Positions 24,391 to 34,869 of a DNA stretch of 64,000 bases are shown here, piece by piece. The notes below the pieces were generated by a model, which did no database searches, was not told the origin of the DNA, and was given only the letters and a program-made list of their open reading frames with translations. Position 1 is the first letter of the stretch. Each line of letters begins with the position of its first letter. This DNA comes from Cheiracanthium punctorium (Eukaryota; Arthropoda; Arachnida; Araneae; Cheiracanthiidae). The translations under genes and the position numbers were made by a program. Location: NCBI GenBank assembly GCA_038373885.1, contig JAWZYV010000114.1, forward strand, positions 62,001-126,000. The letters run 5' to 3'.

Positions 24391-25196
24391 CAGGGTGTCC
24401 ATAATTAAACTGCAAGTGTTCCAGGGGTGCTGGAGTGAAAACTACTGGGAATATTCTAGTGAAATTCGTTATCTACACGTATCAGAACATGCGCAAATCA
24501 AATATGCAAAAAAAGAAAATCGCCATTTTCACCCGATAGATGGCACTGTACCGTATTTCAAAGCTCACCAGTGGCATATACAACTTCCAAAACCGATAGA
24601 CAGAGAATAGTGACATTCTAAGAGGCATATAAACAATAAAAACATCATTTACAATCGAAATTCCAGGTGAAATTCCAGGTGAGGTGTGTTACACCAGAGA
24701 TTTTAAATGCGACGGTGGACCACGCTGTTTTACGTTTTCAGCATGTGGTTGCATCTGGTGGTTCGCATATTGAGCACATCATGTGATAATTTCAGTGAAT
24801 GAATAATGGTTTAATGGTTTTCCAAAGCGTCTATGAATTGTTTAATTTGTGATCTTAATTCATGTTAATTTTTGATTGCATGCTACTGTAAAAATGTAAT
24901 TACTGAAGCGAATTGTATGGAATTTTGATAAACTGTAAATGATGTTTTTATTGTTTATATGCCTCTTAGAATGTCATTATGCTCTGTCTATCGGTTTTGG
25001 AAGTTGTTTATGCCATCGCTGAGCTTTGAAATACGGTACAGCGCCCTCTATCGGGTGAAAATGACGATTTTTTATTTTTGCATATTTGACTTGCGCATGT
25101 TCTGAAACGTGTAGATACCAAATTTCACTGGAATATTCCTGGTAGTTTTCTCTCCAGCACCCCTTGAACACTTGCAGTTTAATTATGGCCACCCTG
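24391..25196. mobile_element. long-arm foldback element (CAGGGTG ends)
   Basis: Left end CAGGGTGTCCATAATTAAAC, right end complement of CAGGGTGGCCATAATTAAAC. The arms pair for about 280 bp (24391-24670 with 24925-25196). The middle (24675-24920) is unpaired. The arms carry homologous open frames (plus 24395-24610, minus 24977-25210). Flanks are TA-rich, so the target duplication cannot be read. It lies between the two Helitron copies. Confidence 0.85.
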
Positions 25197-25291
25197 TATA
25201 TATATAACATATGAAATACAAAACGTCTTAAAATTCCACGCCACGGATAACGTATATATATATATATATATATACATACATATATATAATA

Positions 25292-26436
25292 CTAGCTGAA
25301 GTACCCGTCCTTGACGGGTTAGTGAATGCAAATTTCCAAAAAGCAAGAACTTTCGTCAGCATTGTAGGAGTACACAGAATGGATGGAGTATGTTGCCAAA
25401 GTAAAGAAAGCGAAGTTATAATTTTTATGTATTGTTAAAATATTACAGGTTTAGAGAGTCACTAAGTAATATCATTTCATTCTCTTTAGTCGTAATTATG
25501 GGATGCGCGAACGAATATTTACGAATATAGAAATAATTTTCGCAAAATCTCAAAATCTAATCAACATCTTTGAAAAATTGGAAGCCTAGAATTTAAGTTG
25601 AGTGACAACCTATCATGTCACCCAATTTCGTTTCATTCCCTGCAGTCTTTATTTCGTGGTGCTGGAACAAAATTTCAGCATTTTAAAACGATTTTCGCAA
25701 AATCTCCAAATGTAATCAAAATATTTTAAAAATTCAACGCCTATAAATTAAGATTTGCAACTACTTATCCTATCACTAAATTTCGTATCATTCGTATTAG
25801 TCGTTATTACGTGATGTTTGAAGAAATATAAACGTATTTTGAGAGAATTTTCACAAAATCTCAAAATCCAATGAAAATGTTTAAAAAATTGGATACCTAT
25901 AGTTTATGTTGAGCAACCATCTATCATGTGACAAAATTTCATATCATTCGCTTTAGTCGTTATTACGTAATGCGGGAACAAAGATTCACTCAGTTTTAAA
26001 CGATTTTCGCAAAATCTCGAAATCGGATCGATTTTTTCAAATTAGATGCTTATAGTTTAAGGGTGAGTGACCACCTATCATTTCACCAAATATCATTTTT
26101 TCACCTTTGCAGTTATTACGTGATGTGCGAACACAAATTTACGCAGTTTGAAACGATTTTCACAAAATCTGAAAATCTAATCCAGATTTTTTTTCAATTC
26201 GGCACCTATGTTTTAAGTTGAGTGACCACCTATCATGACACCCAATTTCATATCATTCGCTTCAGCCGTTTTTACGTGATGCTTAAACAGAAAAAGCGTC
26301 ACGGACAGAATGACAGACAGACAAACTTTTTTTTGAGGGTCCCATCGGATTCCCGGGTGCTTGAAACGGATAGAAATCGCAAAATTTTTGAATTCCAAGA
26401 AATGTACAGACAAAAGTCTAATTTTATTTACATAGA
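25292..26436 (-). mobile_element. non-autonomous Helitron family 1, copy 2
   Basis: Read on the minus strand: TC start at 26436 after A, AAAATTAGACTTTTGTCTG head, six minisatellite units, hairpin ACCCGTCAAGGACGGGT, CTAG end at 25292-25295 followed by T. It is homologous end to end with copy 1 minus its two insertions and three repeat units. It therefore serves as the empty-site reference for both insertions. No coding capacity. Confidence 0.9.
25480..26290 (-). repeat. ~155-bp minisatellite, 6 units (Helitron copy 2)
   Basis: The same unit as at 22155-24210, inverted, with unit landmarks near 26273, 26117, 25966, 25811, 25653 and 25496. Confidence 0.85.
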
Positions 26437-26559
26437 TACACTCTTCTAAAAGTTTAGTACAAAGAGGAAAATGTTGATTTTCGTAAGCCAATCTGAATTA
26501 AAGAAGCTGAAATTTTCTAAAAAGGTAGAAGGAAGTGTGCAAATATGCTAGGTGACAGC

Positions 26560-27960
26560 CAATTACGGTTTCTCGTCAAGAAATATGCAAAGCAGACTGT
26601 CGTATAAGAAGCTGACATTCTGAAAGGTTACAGAAGTAGCATGCAAGTGCTGATGAAAGGTTTTTAGAACATTCGTACGATTTGTTTTCAAGCTGGACTT
26701 GTTTCTAGGCTTCCAGAGGACGAAAGGAAGATTCTGAGCACTGGCGGCCCCTCCGACGCATTGAAGGACAGCAGTCTGTCACAGATGATACTCTTTTCTC
26801 GGCGTTCATCATTCCATCATTTCACGAATATGGAAATAATTCCAAACCATCTAGACAGTTGTCCGAAGACCTGCAGCTGGTAGTCCGATGGTTACGACCC
26901 ACGTGGAAGATCGATATATTGCTGTTGTAGCACAGCGGAATCGAACATCGACCTCCATCCGTATATGACATCTATGATTGCAGCAGCTATTGGTAATATA
27001 TCTGCCACTACTGCTCGTCGAAGGCTACACATGAATGGTCCTAAGCCCAGATACCCCGAGTTTGTGTTCCTTTATCGGTCCAATCCAATTGTGTATTGTG
27101 TGTTACGGCAAACCTGCACGCGGGGTATCTGCCTAAGATGGGGGGTGCCTTGGCAGGAAGACTTTCTAAGGGGTTCTAACGCGTATTCACGTTACATCTG
27201 GAGAAAACCTACCAAAACTCCAGCCCGTTAGATCGACAGCCGCACGATGGGACCCGAACCCGGGACCCTCACACCTCGGCCGTCTACCATTTTCAGTGGC
27301 ATAACCACTGCGCCATGGTGAGGCCTACGGTCCAATCCAAAGAGGCACGATTAAAATGGCGCCGCGAGCATGTGAATTGGAATGCGTTTGATTGGGGCAA
27401 TGTCATGTTCACACATGAGTACCAGATTTTCCCTACAACTCGATTATTAGAGTGCAGGGGTCTTTAGTGAACAAGGCGCACGCAATTGGCTCGAGAACAT
27501 CACCGAACATCACGCATTCTGCGGCGGGCGGTGGAAGCTCTGGGCAGGGACTGGGACATCGCACCGACCTGCTCATCTACAGTGAGGTTTTGTGAATGCT
27601 GTAGGATATCCAGTGAAGTCTTAGACGTCATTGTAAAACTGTACGCGGCAGCAGTTGGTCCTTCTTCCGTTTTTAAAGGACGACAATGCCGTCCTCGTCT
27701 TGGAGCTGCCATCGTTGAAGACTTTCTGGAGAGTGTGAGGGGATTCACATACGGAGTACCCAACTTACTCGTTGGACCTTAATCCAATTGAAAATACAGG
27801 ATGCCCTCGGCTGTGCTATATATAGACGTTTCTCACCTCTAGCCACAGAATTAGAAACAGCCATGCATGAGGAATGACGATTACTGAACTCGGCGTATGT
27901 TGATCATCTTGTAACAAACTTTATGAAGGTGAGAGGTACTCACATACTCTATGTCGGTTT
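26560..27960 (+). pseudogene. Tc1-like transposase pseudogene, split by a SINE
   Basis: Recognisable pieces in order: DRYIAVVAQRNRTSTSIR (about 26909-26962), MIAAAIGNISATTARRRLHM (about 26974), the SINE insertion, then RLKWRREHVNWNAFDWGNVM followed by FTHE (about 27350-27420), then DDNA with RPRLGAAIVEDFLES in the next frame (27675-27735), then YSLDLNPIE (about 27765-27792). These match the Tc1 family (WGNVLFSDE, QDNARPH, SPDLNPIE). The first catalytic Asp is replaced (FTHE). Several frameshifts and stops. The start before 26900 is uncertain and TIRs were not identified. Confidence 0.8.
27089..27327 (-). mobile_element. tRNA-derived SINE family A, full-length copy
   Basis: Inserted in the Tc1 pseudogene with a perfect 13-bp target duplication, CGGTCCAATCCAA, at 27076-27088 and 27328-27340. 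On the minus strand the head reads CATGGCGCAGTGGTTATGCC (A box) and GGGTCCCGGGTTCGGGTCCC (B box). The body follows with GCTGTCGATCTAACGG, CTCCAGATGTAACG and GAATACGCGTTAGAACCCC, then an AACACACAATACACAA tail. Length 239 bp. Reference copy for the truncated ones elsewhere. Confidence 0.92.
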
Positions 27961-28039
27961 TTGTTGTTGTTTTGCATTTAAGTATCATTTTGTTAATAAT
28001 ACAAATATGACGTCATCCTATAATTTATGAAAATTGAAT

Positions 28040-28450
28040 ATATATGAGACGTCAGATATTTCAAGTAAGCTTCAGAGTTAAGGCAGGTAATATGGTTTAT
28101 TGAACATTACAATTAAGTTACAATTTAGAATGAGAAGAGGGGAGGGGAGACGGGTACAAGAATCAGCGTGGACTCACTAAGCAGTTCCAGTAGCAGAAGT
28201 CCCCCGATTTTCGATGTGCGGGAGTATTTACGCTTACCACACCACGTGGTCTGCGAAGACACAACTCCTCCTCTCTCTTATCTCTGATCGAACCACACAC
28301 ATTTACCAACATGACCCGCATCCGGGGCTACAAGGGCGTGAGGACACGTGTACATCTAAAGAACTCAGAATCGACGGCCTGATGTCTGGCAAATAACAAA
28401 ATAAATAAAACATAGCTCCAGAGCGCGCGTGGCAAGTATGACAGGAAAGT
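28040..28450 (-). mobile_element. possible solo LTR
   Basis: GC-richer block. The minus strand starts near TGTCATACTTGCCACGCG (28434) and ends after TTCAATAAACCATATTACC, an AATAAA-type R-region signal, near 28085. Composition and the poly(A) signal near the end fit an LTR. TG...CA borders and a target duplication were not confirmed, and no internal retroelement region is adjacent. An unclassified SINE or UTR fragment is an alternative. Confidence 0.35.
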
Positions 28451-30966
28451 AAAACTTACAGTGAAAGTACTCGCTTGAACAATACCCAAACTAGTAAAAC
28501 CCAAATTACCTTTTTATACATTACATATATATTTTTAAATTTCTGTTTGTAATTCTTTGTTTTGTTTCATGAAACTACTCACTTGCTGCATTTCAATTCA
28601 ATCAAAGCAGTACTTGTCCATTTTTTCTCACTTTACCGCTCTGTGCATAACTTTTTAAACCAGTGCATTCATAAAATGCGTAATAACCTTTTAATAGTAA
28701 TAATTTAAGTATTTTTTTTAAACCGCCTTCATTCAGTAACTTTACTTGCATTTACACAATTTCAAAATTAAATAAATGTTATTTAAACGAATTCTCTGAT
28801 CATGCTGCCAGAATGAAACAGGAGGATTAAAAAAAAAATTCTCAAGGTATGATGCATTTTCTCCTTGGTAGTTTTTACGTCTTGTCTTTGAAAATTTAAA
28901 TAGGAATCTTAATTAACATCATGCGTTTCATTCTTTCATCAAACTCCCTTCAACTTCAAGCATCATCATTATCAACTGATCTCCATGAATATCAACTTTA
29001 TAGCAAGGAGAAGTGTGTGTGGTGTGGGGCAGAGAAACCAGTCACGCCAATGTTTTTACGATCTGCACTCGCCAATTAAAAGTCTTTGTCCTCCGATATC
29101 GTTAGGCACTTGGTCATCAGCTGGGATCAATTACCAATCATGAGTCAACACAGCGAAAGAAAAGTTCAGCGAACAGCTTCCCAGCCTCATTCTCAAGAAG
29201 TTATAAACATAAACCCCTTGTTACAATCGGATTGGAAAAATTTTAATCCAAACACATAACAATTTACTTTTATTTTTTTATTAGGAAATAAATCATACCC
29301 AGCATTTACGATTTGCTGCCTGTGCCTCATCCATTACACCATTCAATGACAAACATAAAGACTAGTGGTGGAAGAAGAAAAAAAAAAACACACACACACC
29401 AAGAACACAAGATGTGTTCCTACTATGGTGAAGATAATATGCGGTTGGATTTTAAAAATATGGCCGTGTCAATCGATAGCTCTTGAGCGGGAGAAACATA
29501 AATAATGACGTTAATAATAATTTTAATGGTATGTTCGTTACACACGCACGAGACAGAGGCACGTTTTAATTGGATTCCCGAACAAAAACGTCAGGTGCGC
29601 AAGTCTGTGGAAATAACAAATTGAAGCCAACTGCTTGATTTTTATGTACCCGTTATTCGGTTTGCCCTTTTACTCTAACCCTTCATTGTTTGGATGCGAA
29701 CGGAGAAGAACTAATTTAATGGTAACTTGATCTAATTGCAACTTATCTGATGGAATGTGATTCTGATCTGATTTCAGTGCTTCGTACTTTCTTGAAACGC
29801 TCCATCCTCCTCGATGGCAGAACGCTGTTGCTTATTTTGTAATAAGAATGTTTTAATGCAACTTGATGTTGAATGAGTAGCATGGATATTGGCAGTAAAT
29901 CAGATTTGTGCCAGATGCTAACCAAGTATGCATTGTTCCAGCAATACTAGGAGCCAAAATTTTACCTTTTCACGAAAATGAAACAAATATTTGAAAAGAT
30001 ATTTAAAATTAATTTCAATGAATTCCTAATGTTTTGTGAATATTATAAAAGTATATGCTCATTAGTGCAAGGAAAACAGTCATAGAGTATTGTGTTGCTA
30101 AATTATAGCCAATATACTGTATATATTTGGCTTCTGAGAGCATAAGTTTATTCAATTGTATTTATCATTAGGCAGGACTTTTTTAGAAATGGTTTGTTGT
30201 TTTAACTACATCATAACATTTCCTGATATAAAATTCTGAATAAATTTTAACCTTTATCAGATGTTTAATAGTAAATATTTAAAGTTTACCCCTTTCTGCA
30301 GACCAAATGTTTCTCATATTTGAAATAATTGAAAATACTAACTCAACTGGAGCAGATATGCCAGGAAAAGACTTCGCAAACTCAAGCATTTTGGAATTTT
30401 CGCAACAGTAAATAATCAGCTTTTTGAAACACTTAAAAACATTTTTTTTCTATTTTTGTTCATTAGGGTTTGGTATTTTTCCAGAACATGTTGTTGTTGT
30501 TGATAATGCCCTCAGGTAACTGCGGAGCGGTGCCAGGTCCCCCATATAGGAAGGCGATGGGCGAAAGGGGCGGTTTCCATCTTTTCGAGAACATGAACCA
30601 CACAAACAACCCTTCCGTTTTGAATTACTTGGATCAACAAAATACGTATATCAAATGAGTTATTGATGTTTATGAAATCTTTTATAATTTCATCAACAAC
30701 TTTTGCCCTCTTCCAAATCGGGCGAGAAAATTTCATTTCGTAAATTTGTCAACTAAATCTTTATCAAAATTAACATAACTGTGTAACAAAATGAACATAA
30801 CATTCTCCATAACTGTGAGCCCCGGACAAACAAAAATCTCAGACATTAACCCTCCCCCCCCCCTGGACATAAGTACTGACCGGTTAAACCCCAGACGTAC
30901 GGTAAGTATAACCAATGTATCAAGAGGCATTAACAGATTATTGAATCTAGAGAGAAAGGGAATCGT
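28451..30966. other. no gene seen
   Basis: AT-rich, with a few less AT-rich patches (29500-29690, 30500-30600, 30790-30910) that contain no recognisable protein or transposon end. Short ORFs only. Confidence 0.45.
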
Positions 30967-31337
30967 TAAAAATAAATAAAAACTTTGTGAAAAAAGCACA
31001 CATAAAATGTTACTTATAAGATGTTACGATCGTTTCGACCAAAAAAAATTCTTTCGGTCTTGCTTTCTTTCGATTCTTTCGATTGAAAGAATTATTTCGA
31101 TTCTTTCGATTCTTGCATTCTTTCGATGGCAGCTCAGACTAGCCCTTCGACTCGTTGAGCAAAGGGAACTGAAAAAGATAAAATCGTTTAATCTTTTTCA
31201 GTTCTTTCTGGTCAACGAGTCGAAGGGCTTGTCTTACGAAGACCGAAAGAATTTTTTTGGTCGAAACGATCGTAACATCTTATAAGTAACATTTTATGAG
31301 TGTTTTTTTCACAAAGTTTTTATTTATTTTATAATCT
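30967..31337. repeat. long palindrome with microsatellite in one arm
   Basis: The left arm (TAAAAATAAATAAAAACTTT through TTCTTTCGGTC) and the right arm are near-perfect complements over about 100 bp. Inner arms (AGCCCTTCGACTCGTTGA and its complement; ACTGAAAAAGAT and its complement) continue the pairing to the centre near 31187. Only the left arm carries a run of GATTCTTTC-type repeats (about 31068-31126). Confidence 0.85.
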
Positions 31338-31358
31338 AGCACCAGTATTTTGAGTATG

Positions 31359-31386
31359 TTTTTTTTTTTTTTTTTTTTTTTTTTTT
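31359..31386. repeat. T28 tract
   Basis: Homopolymer run. Confidence 0.95.
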
Positions 31387-31474
31387 CTTTTTTTAATCAA
31401 AGGGAATCGTTGACTACCTCTATATTACCAGAGTGCGAATTCCCAACTTTTTATTTCTCGCAGGTGATTCAGTA

Positions 31475-32642
31475 CACTGCAAATTCCCAGCACACATTGG
31501 GAACACATTTGGAACACATTTATTGGAAAAAAGTGTTCCAGTTACCTAAAAGTGTTCTGAAATGCGTTCCGAGTGTGATTCTTTATAAAGGAAGTGTTCC
31601 GAAAGTGTTCTGAAAATGTTCTGAAAGTGTTATGCTTAGGATATTTGTTAATCTAAACTTAGGAACACATTTGAGAACAGATTGGGAACACCTTAAGAAT
31701 AGATTGGGAACACATATTAGGAGCACATTTGAGTACAGATTGGGAACACTGGTGAAATCATTGCTTTCTTTGTTACACGTTATTGTTATGAGCGAGTAGC
31801 CTGAACGGTATAGCATTGGCCTCGAGATCGGGAGGTCCGGGGTTCGAATCCCGCTGCCGGTAAGTGAGAAAAAATAAAATCCAAGTCCACAAATTAATTC
31901 TAAAATTCAATAACAAATGACAGCATTAAATTATAGGAATTAACTAAAATTCAGTAATTCATTAAAATCAGTTCCAAACTCTAAAAAATTCTAAGTCCAA
32001 TTCCAAAACTAAAAAGTAGTTCTTAAACATAACACCAGATTGCAGCACTAAAAATGCAATAACAAATGGCAGCATTAAAATTAATTAATTAATAATTAAA
32101 TAAAATAACTAAAATGTCCCAATCGAAATATAGCAGACTCCAAATCTAGAAAAAATAAAACTCAACCATCCAGGATGGAAACAACTTAACTTCACCCCTT
32201 ACGCCAATTGCAGCCGCGCCCCTTGATGACGTCACTCCCGCCGTACCTGCTCTTACTTTTTAGAAAGTGTTCTCAAATCTAATCCTAAAAGCATTCCTTA
32301 AAGTGTGCTAAAAAGGATGACAAAATAAGTGTCCTAAAAAGTATTCTGAAATGGGTTCCAAACAGTGTTCTCAAATGTGTTCCAAAAAGTGTTCTCAAAA
32401 AGGGGACAAAATAAGTGTTCCAAAAAGTGCTCTGAAATGGGTTCCAAAAAGTGTTCTACAATGTGTTCCCAAAAAGTGTTCTCAAAAAGGGGACAAATAA
32501 GTGTTCCGAAGTGTGTTCCAAAAAGTGTTCTGAAATGAGTTCCAAAAAGTGCTCTGAATTGTGCTTTTAAAAGTGTTCTCAAAAAGGGGACAAAATAAGT
32601 GTTCCAAAAAGTGTTCTAAAATGTGTTCAAAGATTTGCAGTG
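31475..32642. mobile_element. CACTG-ended transposon with GTGTTCC subterminal arrays
   Basis: Flanked by TA (31473-31474 and 32643-32644). Ends CACTGCAAAT and its complement ATTTGCAGTG. Both flanks are dense arrays of GTGTTCC/GTGTTCT or their complements GGAACAC/AGAACA, with spacing near 21-24 bp. The right array is mainly GTGTTCTNAAATGTGTTCC. A CACTG terminus plus subterminal repeats resembles CMC/CACTA-type elements (inference). No transposase. ORFs at 31350-31816 and 32334-32582 merely read through the arrays. Confidence 0.75.
31795..31862 (+). other. tRNA-like sequence (SINE head or pseudo-tRNA)
   Basis: GCGAGTAGCCTGAACGG provides an A-box-like stretch. GGTCCGGGGTTCGAATCCCG is a perfect B box with paired T-arm (CGGGG/CCCG). 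The anticodon arm pairs as GGCCTC/GAGGTC with a loop that is not standard. No acceptor stem and no CCA context. It sits inside the CACTG-ended element, so it was probably captured or inserted. Confidence 0.5.
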
Positions 32643-32644
32643 TA

Positions 32645-33275
32645 GCTTCATAAAGAATGAATATTTACTTCTTTAGAAGTTTGATGCTTTGGCTTCCATG
32701 CCACTCATTTTGGACTGTAGAGAAATTTTGAATCAGAAAATTTAGCTCCTGCTCTTCGCAACCACTTTAGGTATGCAGTGTCTGGAGGAAAGTTCCACAG
32801 ATAAACATCTCACACTAAAGCAAAATGTCATACTTATTTTTGGGAATCTACTCTGAATGTTCCTTCCCATTAGTGAAATGATCTGACTGTGAGGTCTCTA
32901 TGAAAACAATAACTCCGCGATTTATGTGGTAGGTGAAAAGTTACTCTATTGCTAGTGTACTTTATGAGGCGTGTAACAATGTCCTTTTGTATGTGAAAAT
33001 GCATAGCTGTGGGATCATTCGTAGTTTTAACGCAAAAGAATGCAATTTTAAATGCGCAGTATAACGACCTTGGACGCATAGCTTGTTATTTATTTTTGCC
33101 AACTGCTATGTGCTATGATGTTATTGCTTTAGATGCGAGTAAGAGAAAATAATAAAACGTGCATGTTTTACTACTAGGATTTTATTTCTTTCGATTTGGA
33201 AATGCTGAGATAATACTGTTTATGACATTTATGCAACACATTCATTGATTACTTTTTTGTATAAACCTTTTAAGC

Positions 33276-33308
<33 letters not shown>

Positions 33309-33349
33309 ACTAAACACCATATTCCAAATATGCATTTAAGCTCTATTTA
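32645..33349. other. no gene seen; A28 tract
   Basis: AT-rich, with an A tract at 33280-33307. Confidence 0.45.
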
Positions 33350-33353
33350 TTAA

Positions 33354-33601
33354 CCTTTTGAAGCGCAACCCTTTCCCAATGCTGAAAAAAGGGGCAGCCA
33401 TTGCCATCGCTTGACTTAACTACCAGCAAGATGGCGGACGATCGAAACGTTCATCGCGTGACACAGATCTAGAGACCCTTTTTCTATATCTGTGGCACGC
33501 GATGAACGTTTCGATCGTCCGCCATCTTGCTGGTAGTTAAGTCGAGCGATGGCAACGGCTGCCCTTTTTTCAGCATCGGGAAATGGTTGCGCCTTAAAGA
33601 G
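33354..33601. mobile_element. TTAA-flanked MITE family 1, copy B (L-L palindrome)
   Basis: TTAA at 33350-33353 and 33602-33605. Both ends are L-type (CCTTTTGAAGCGCAACCC and the complement of CTCTTTAAGGCGCAACC). The arms are complementary almost to a short centre near 33480. Each arm contains CAAGATGGCGG. Confidence 0.9.
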
Positions 33602-33605
33602 TTAA

Positions 33606-34630
33606 GAAGTAAAACTATTCTTAAAGTGAAATCCCTGGTAAGTAAAGCAGGGTGAAGTTTTCAGCCGGATGAAAACATGTAAGCATACAAATTCCCTCTA
33701 TTCAAATCAGGATACCTATATCATGTAAACAAACTTTTTGATTTTCTTCCCTTCCCCTACCCCTCTTGAAACTACCGCGGAATATATTAACGTAACTTTT
33801 CGTTTAGTTAGTTGTAAGGCACCACTGGAAAATGGTGAGTGGAACAAACACTTTTAGTTTCACGAAATATTCATTAACACACTACATTGTGCGTTAATTT
33901 ATATTATCTTTACACAAAACACTTCAATATACTACTTACGCTAATTCTATCCATCTTCGCTTCTCCCCAGTAAATACTCAATTTAAATATTTAAATCCTT
34001 CATGGTTCAGCAAAAGTAAGTAGTTTATTTATTGTAATCTTGTGAAAGAGTTACAAACTGTGTAATCTCGAGTAGTTAATCAAAATCTCACGAATTTCCA
34101 ATATGACATAAATTGTGTGGCAGAGTTTATGAATCTCACGCAATTCTAATTTGTGACGTGCCGTTTTCGACTGCCGTAAAAGTCCTGGTTAGTTCAGTTA
34201 ATTCACTTGGTTATTTCATACAGCTTTCAAACGGACTTGAGTTACATTGAAACCTGCAACGAGGTTGAAAAAAAAAAAAAAAAAAAATTCTTTACACAAG
34301 ACCATTACAGAGGAACTTAATCCTATGTTAATTTTGAAAAAAAAAAAAAAAAAAATATGAAAGCAAGCAAGAAAGAAAAGGCTGGAATTTTCTTTTTTCG
34401 TTTATTAAGTATTTTGCATATCAACTACATTACATTTAAAATTTTCAATGGATGTATCAACCTCCCTTCAATGTCGTGGTGTCGCAATTAAAGGAGGATT
34501 TTACCAATGAATTACGCTTACACTTCCGTCTTACATCCTACAATGTTCACATTTTACATTTGTTAGATGTAAAAGACTTTACTACTGGTGATAGAAAATA
34601 GCTATTTTTTCCCACCGTTTGGCGAAACAT
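33606..34630. other. no gene seen; two A tracts
   Basis: AT-rich, with A tracts at about 34269-34287 and 34338-34355. No coding signal. Confidence 0.45.
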
Positions 34631-34642
34631 ACATTTTCTTGT

Positions 34643-34857
34643 GCCGCCCAGGTGGTGTAGTGGCTAGAGAACCATTCTATCACGCCGTGGGTCCGGGTTC
34701 GAATCCCGGCTTGGGCATGGATGTTAACTTGTCCGTCCCTTCATAGGGGGTAGTGCTGTCCGCCCACTGGGTGCTCCCATAATAAAATGGACAGTAACTA
34801 GGGCCGTTGATGGCAAAGGCTTGTGGCCAGTGCCTGCCCATTAGAAAAAAAGAAAAA
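34643..34857 (+). mobile_element. tRNA-derived SINE family B, full-length copy
   Basis: Perfect 12-bp target duplication ACATTTTCTTGT at 34631-34642 and 34858-34869. The head can form a 7-bp acceptor stem (GCCCAGG with CTTGGGC) and has a B box in GGGTCCGGGTTCGAATCCCG. A-box-like GTGTAGTGGCTAGAG. The anticodon arm is degenerate. The body ends in an A-rich tail (AGAAAAAAAGAAAAA). The second copy is at 61125. Confidence 0.92.
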
Positions 34858-34869
34858 ACATTTTCTTGT

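Noticed and set aside
22155..26290. Regularly spaced repeats that could be mistaken for a CRISPR array
   Set aside because: Units are ~155 bp, diverged along their whole length with no unique spacers, and sit inside a Helitron in eukaryotic DNA.
26965..27231. 88-codon ORF as a gene of its own
   Set aside because: Its first half is Tc1 transposase sequence and its second half reads into the inserted SINE.
27486..27782. 98-codon ORF as a gene of its own
   Set aside because: It is a frame of the Tc1 transposase pseudogene (contains RPRLGAAIVEDFLES).
31795..31862. Functional tRNA gene
   Set aside because: The B box is good but no acceptor stem and no standard anticodon arm can be drawn, and it lies inside a transposon.
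31350..32582. ORFs of 77-87 codons across the GTGTTCC arrays
   Set aside because: They simply translate the short tandem motifs and differ by array phase.
33640..33840. GGTAAGTAA and GGTGAGTGG as splice donors
   Set aside because: No upstream acceptor with an open frame was found for either.
34643..34720. Functional tRNA gene
   Set aside because: Acceptor and T arms are recognisable but the anticodon arm is broken. The sequence continues into a SINE body with target duplication.
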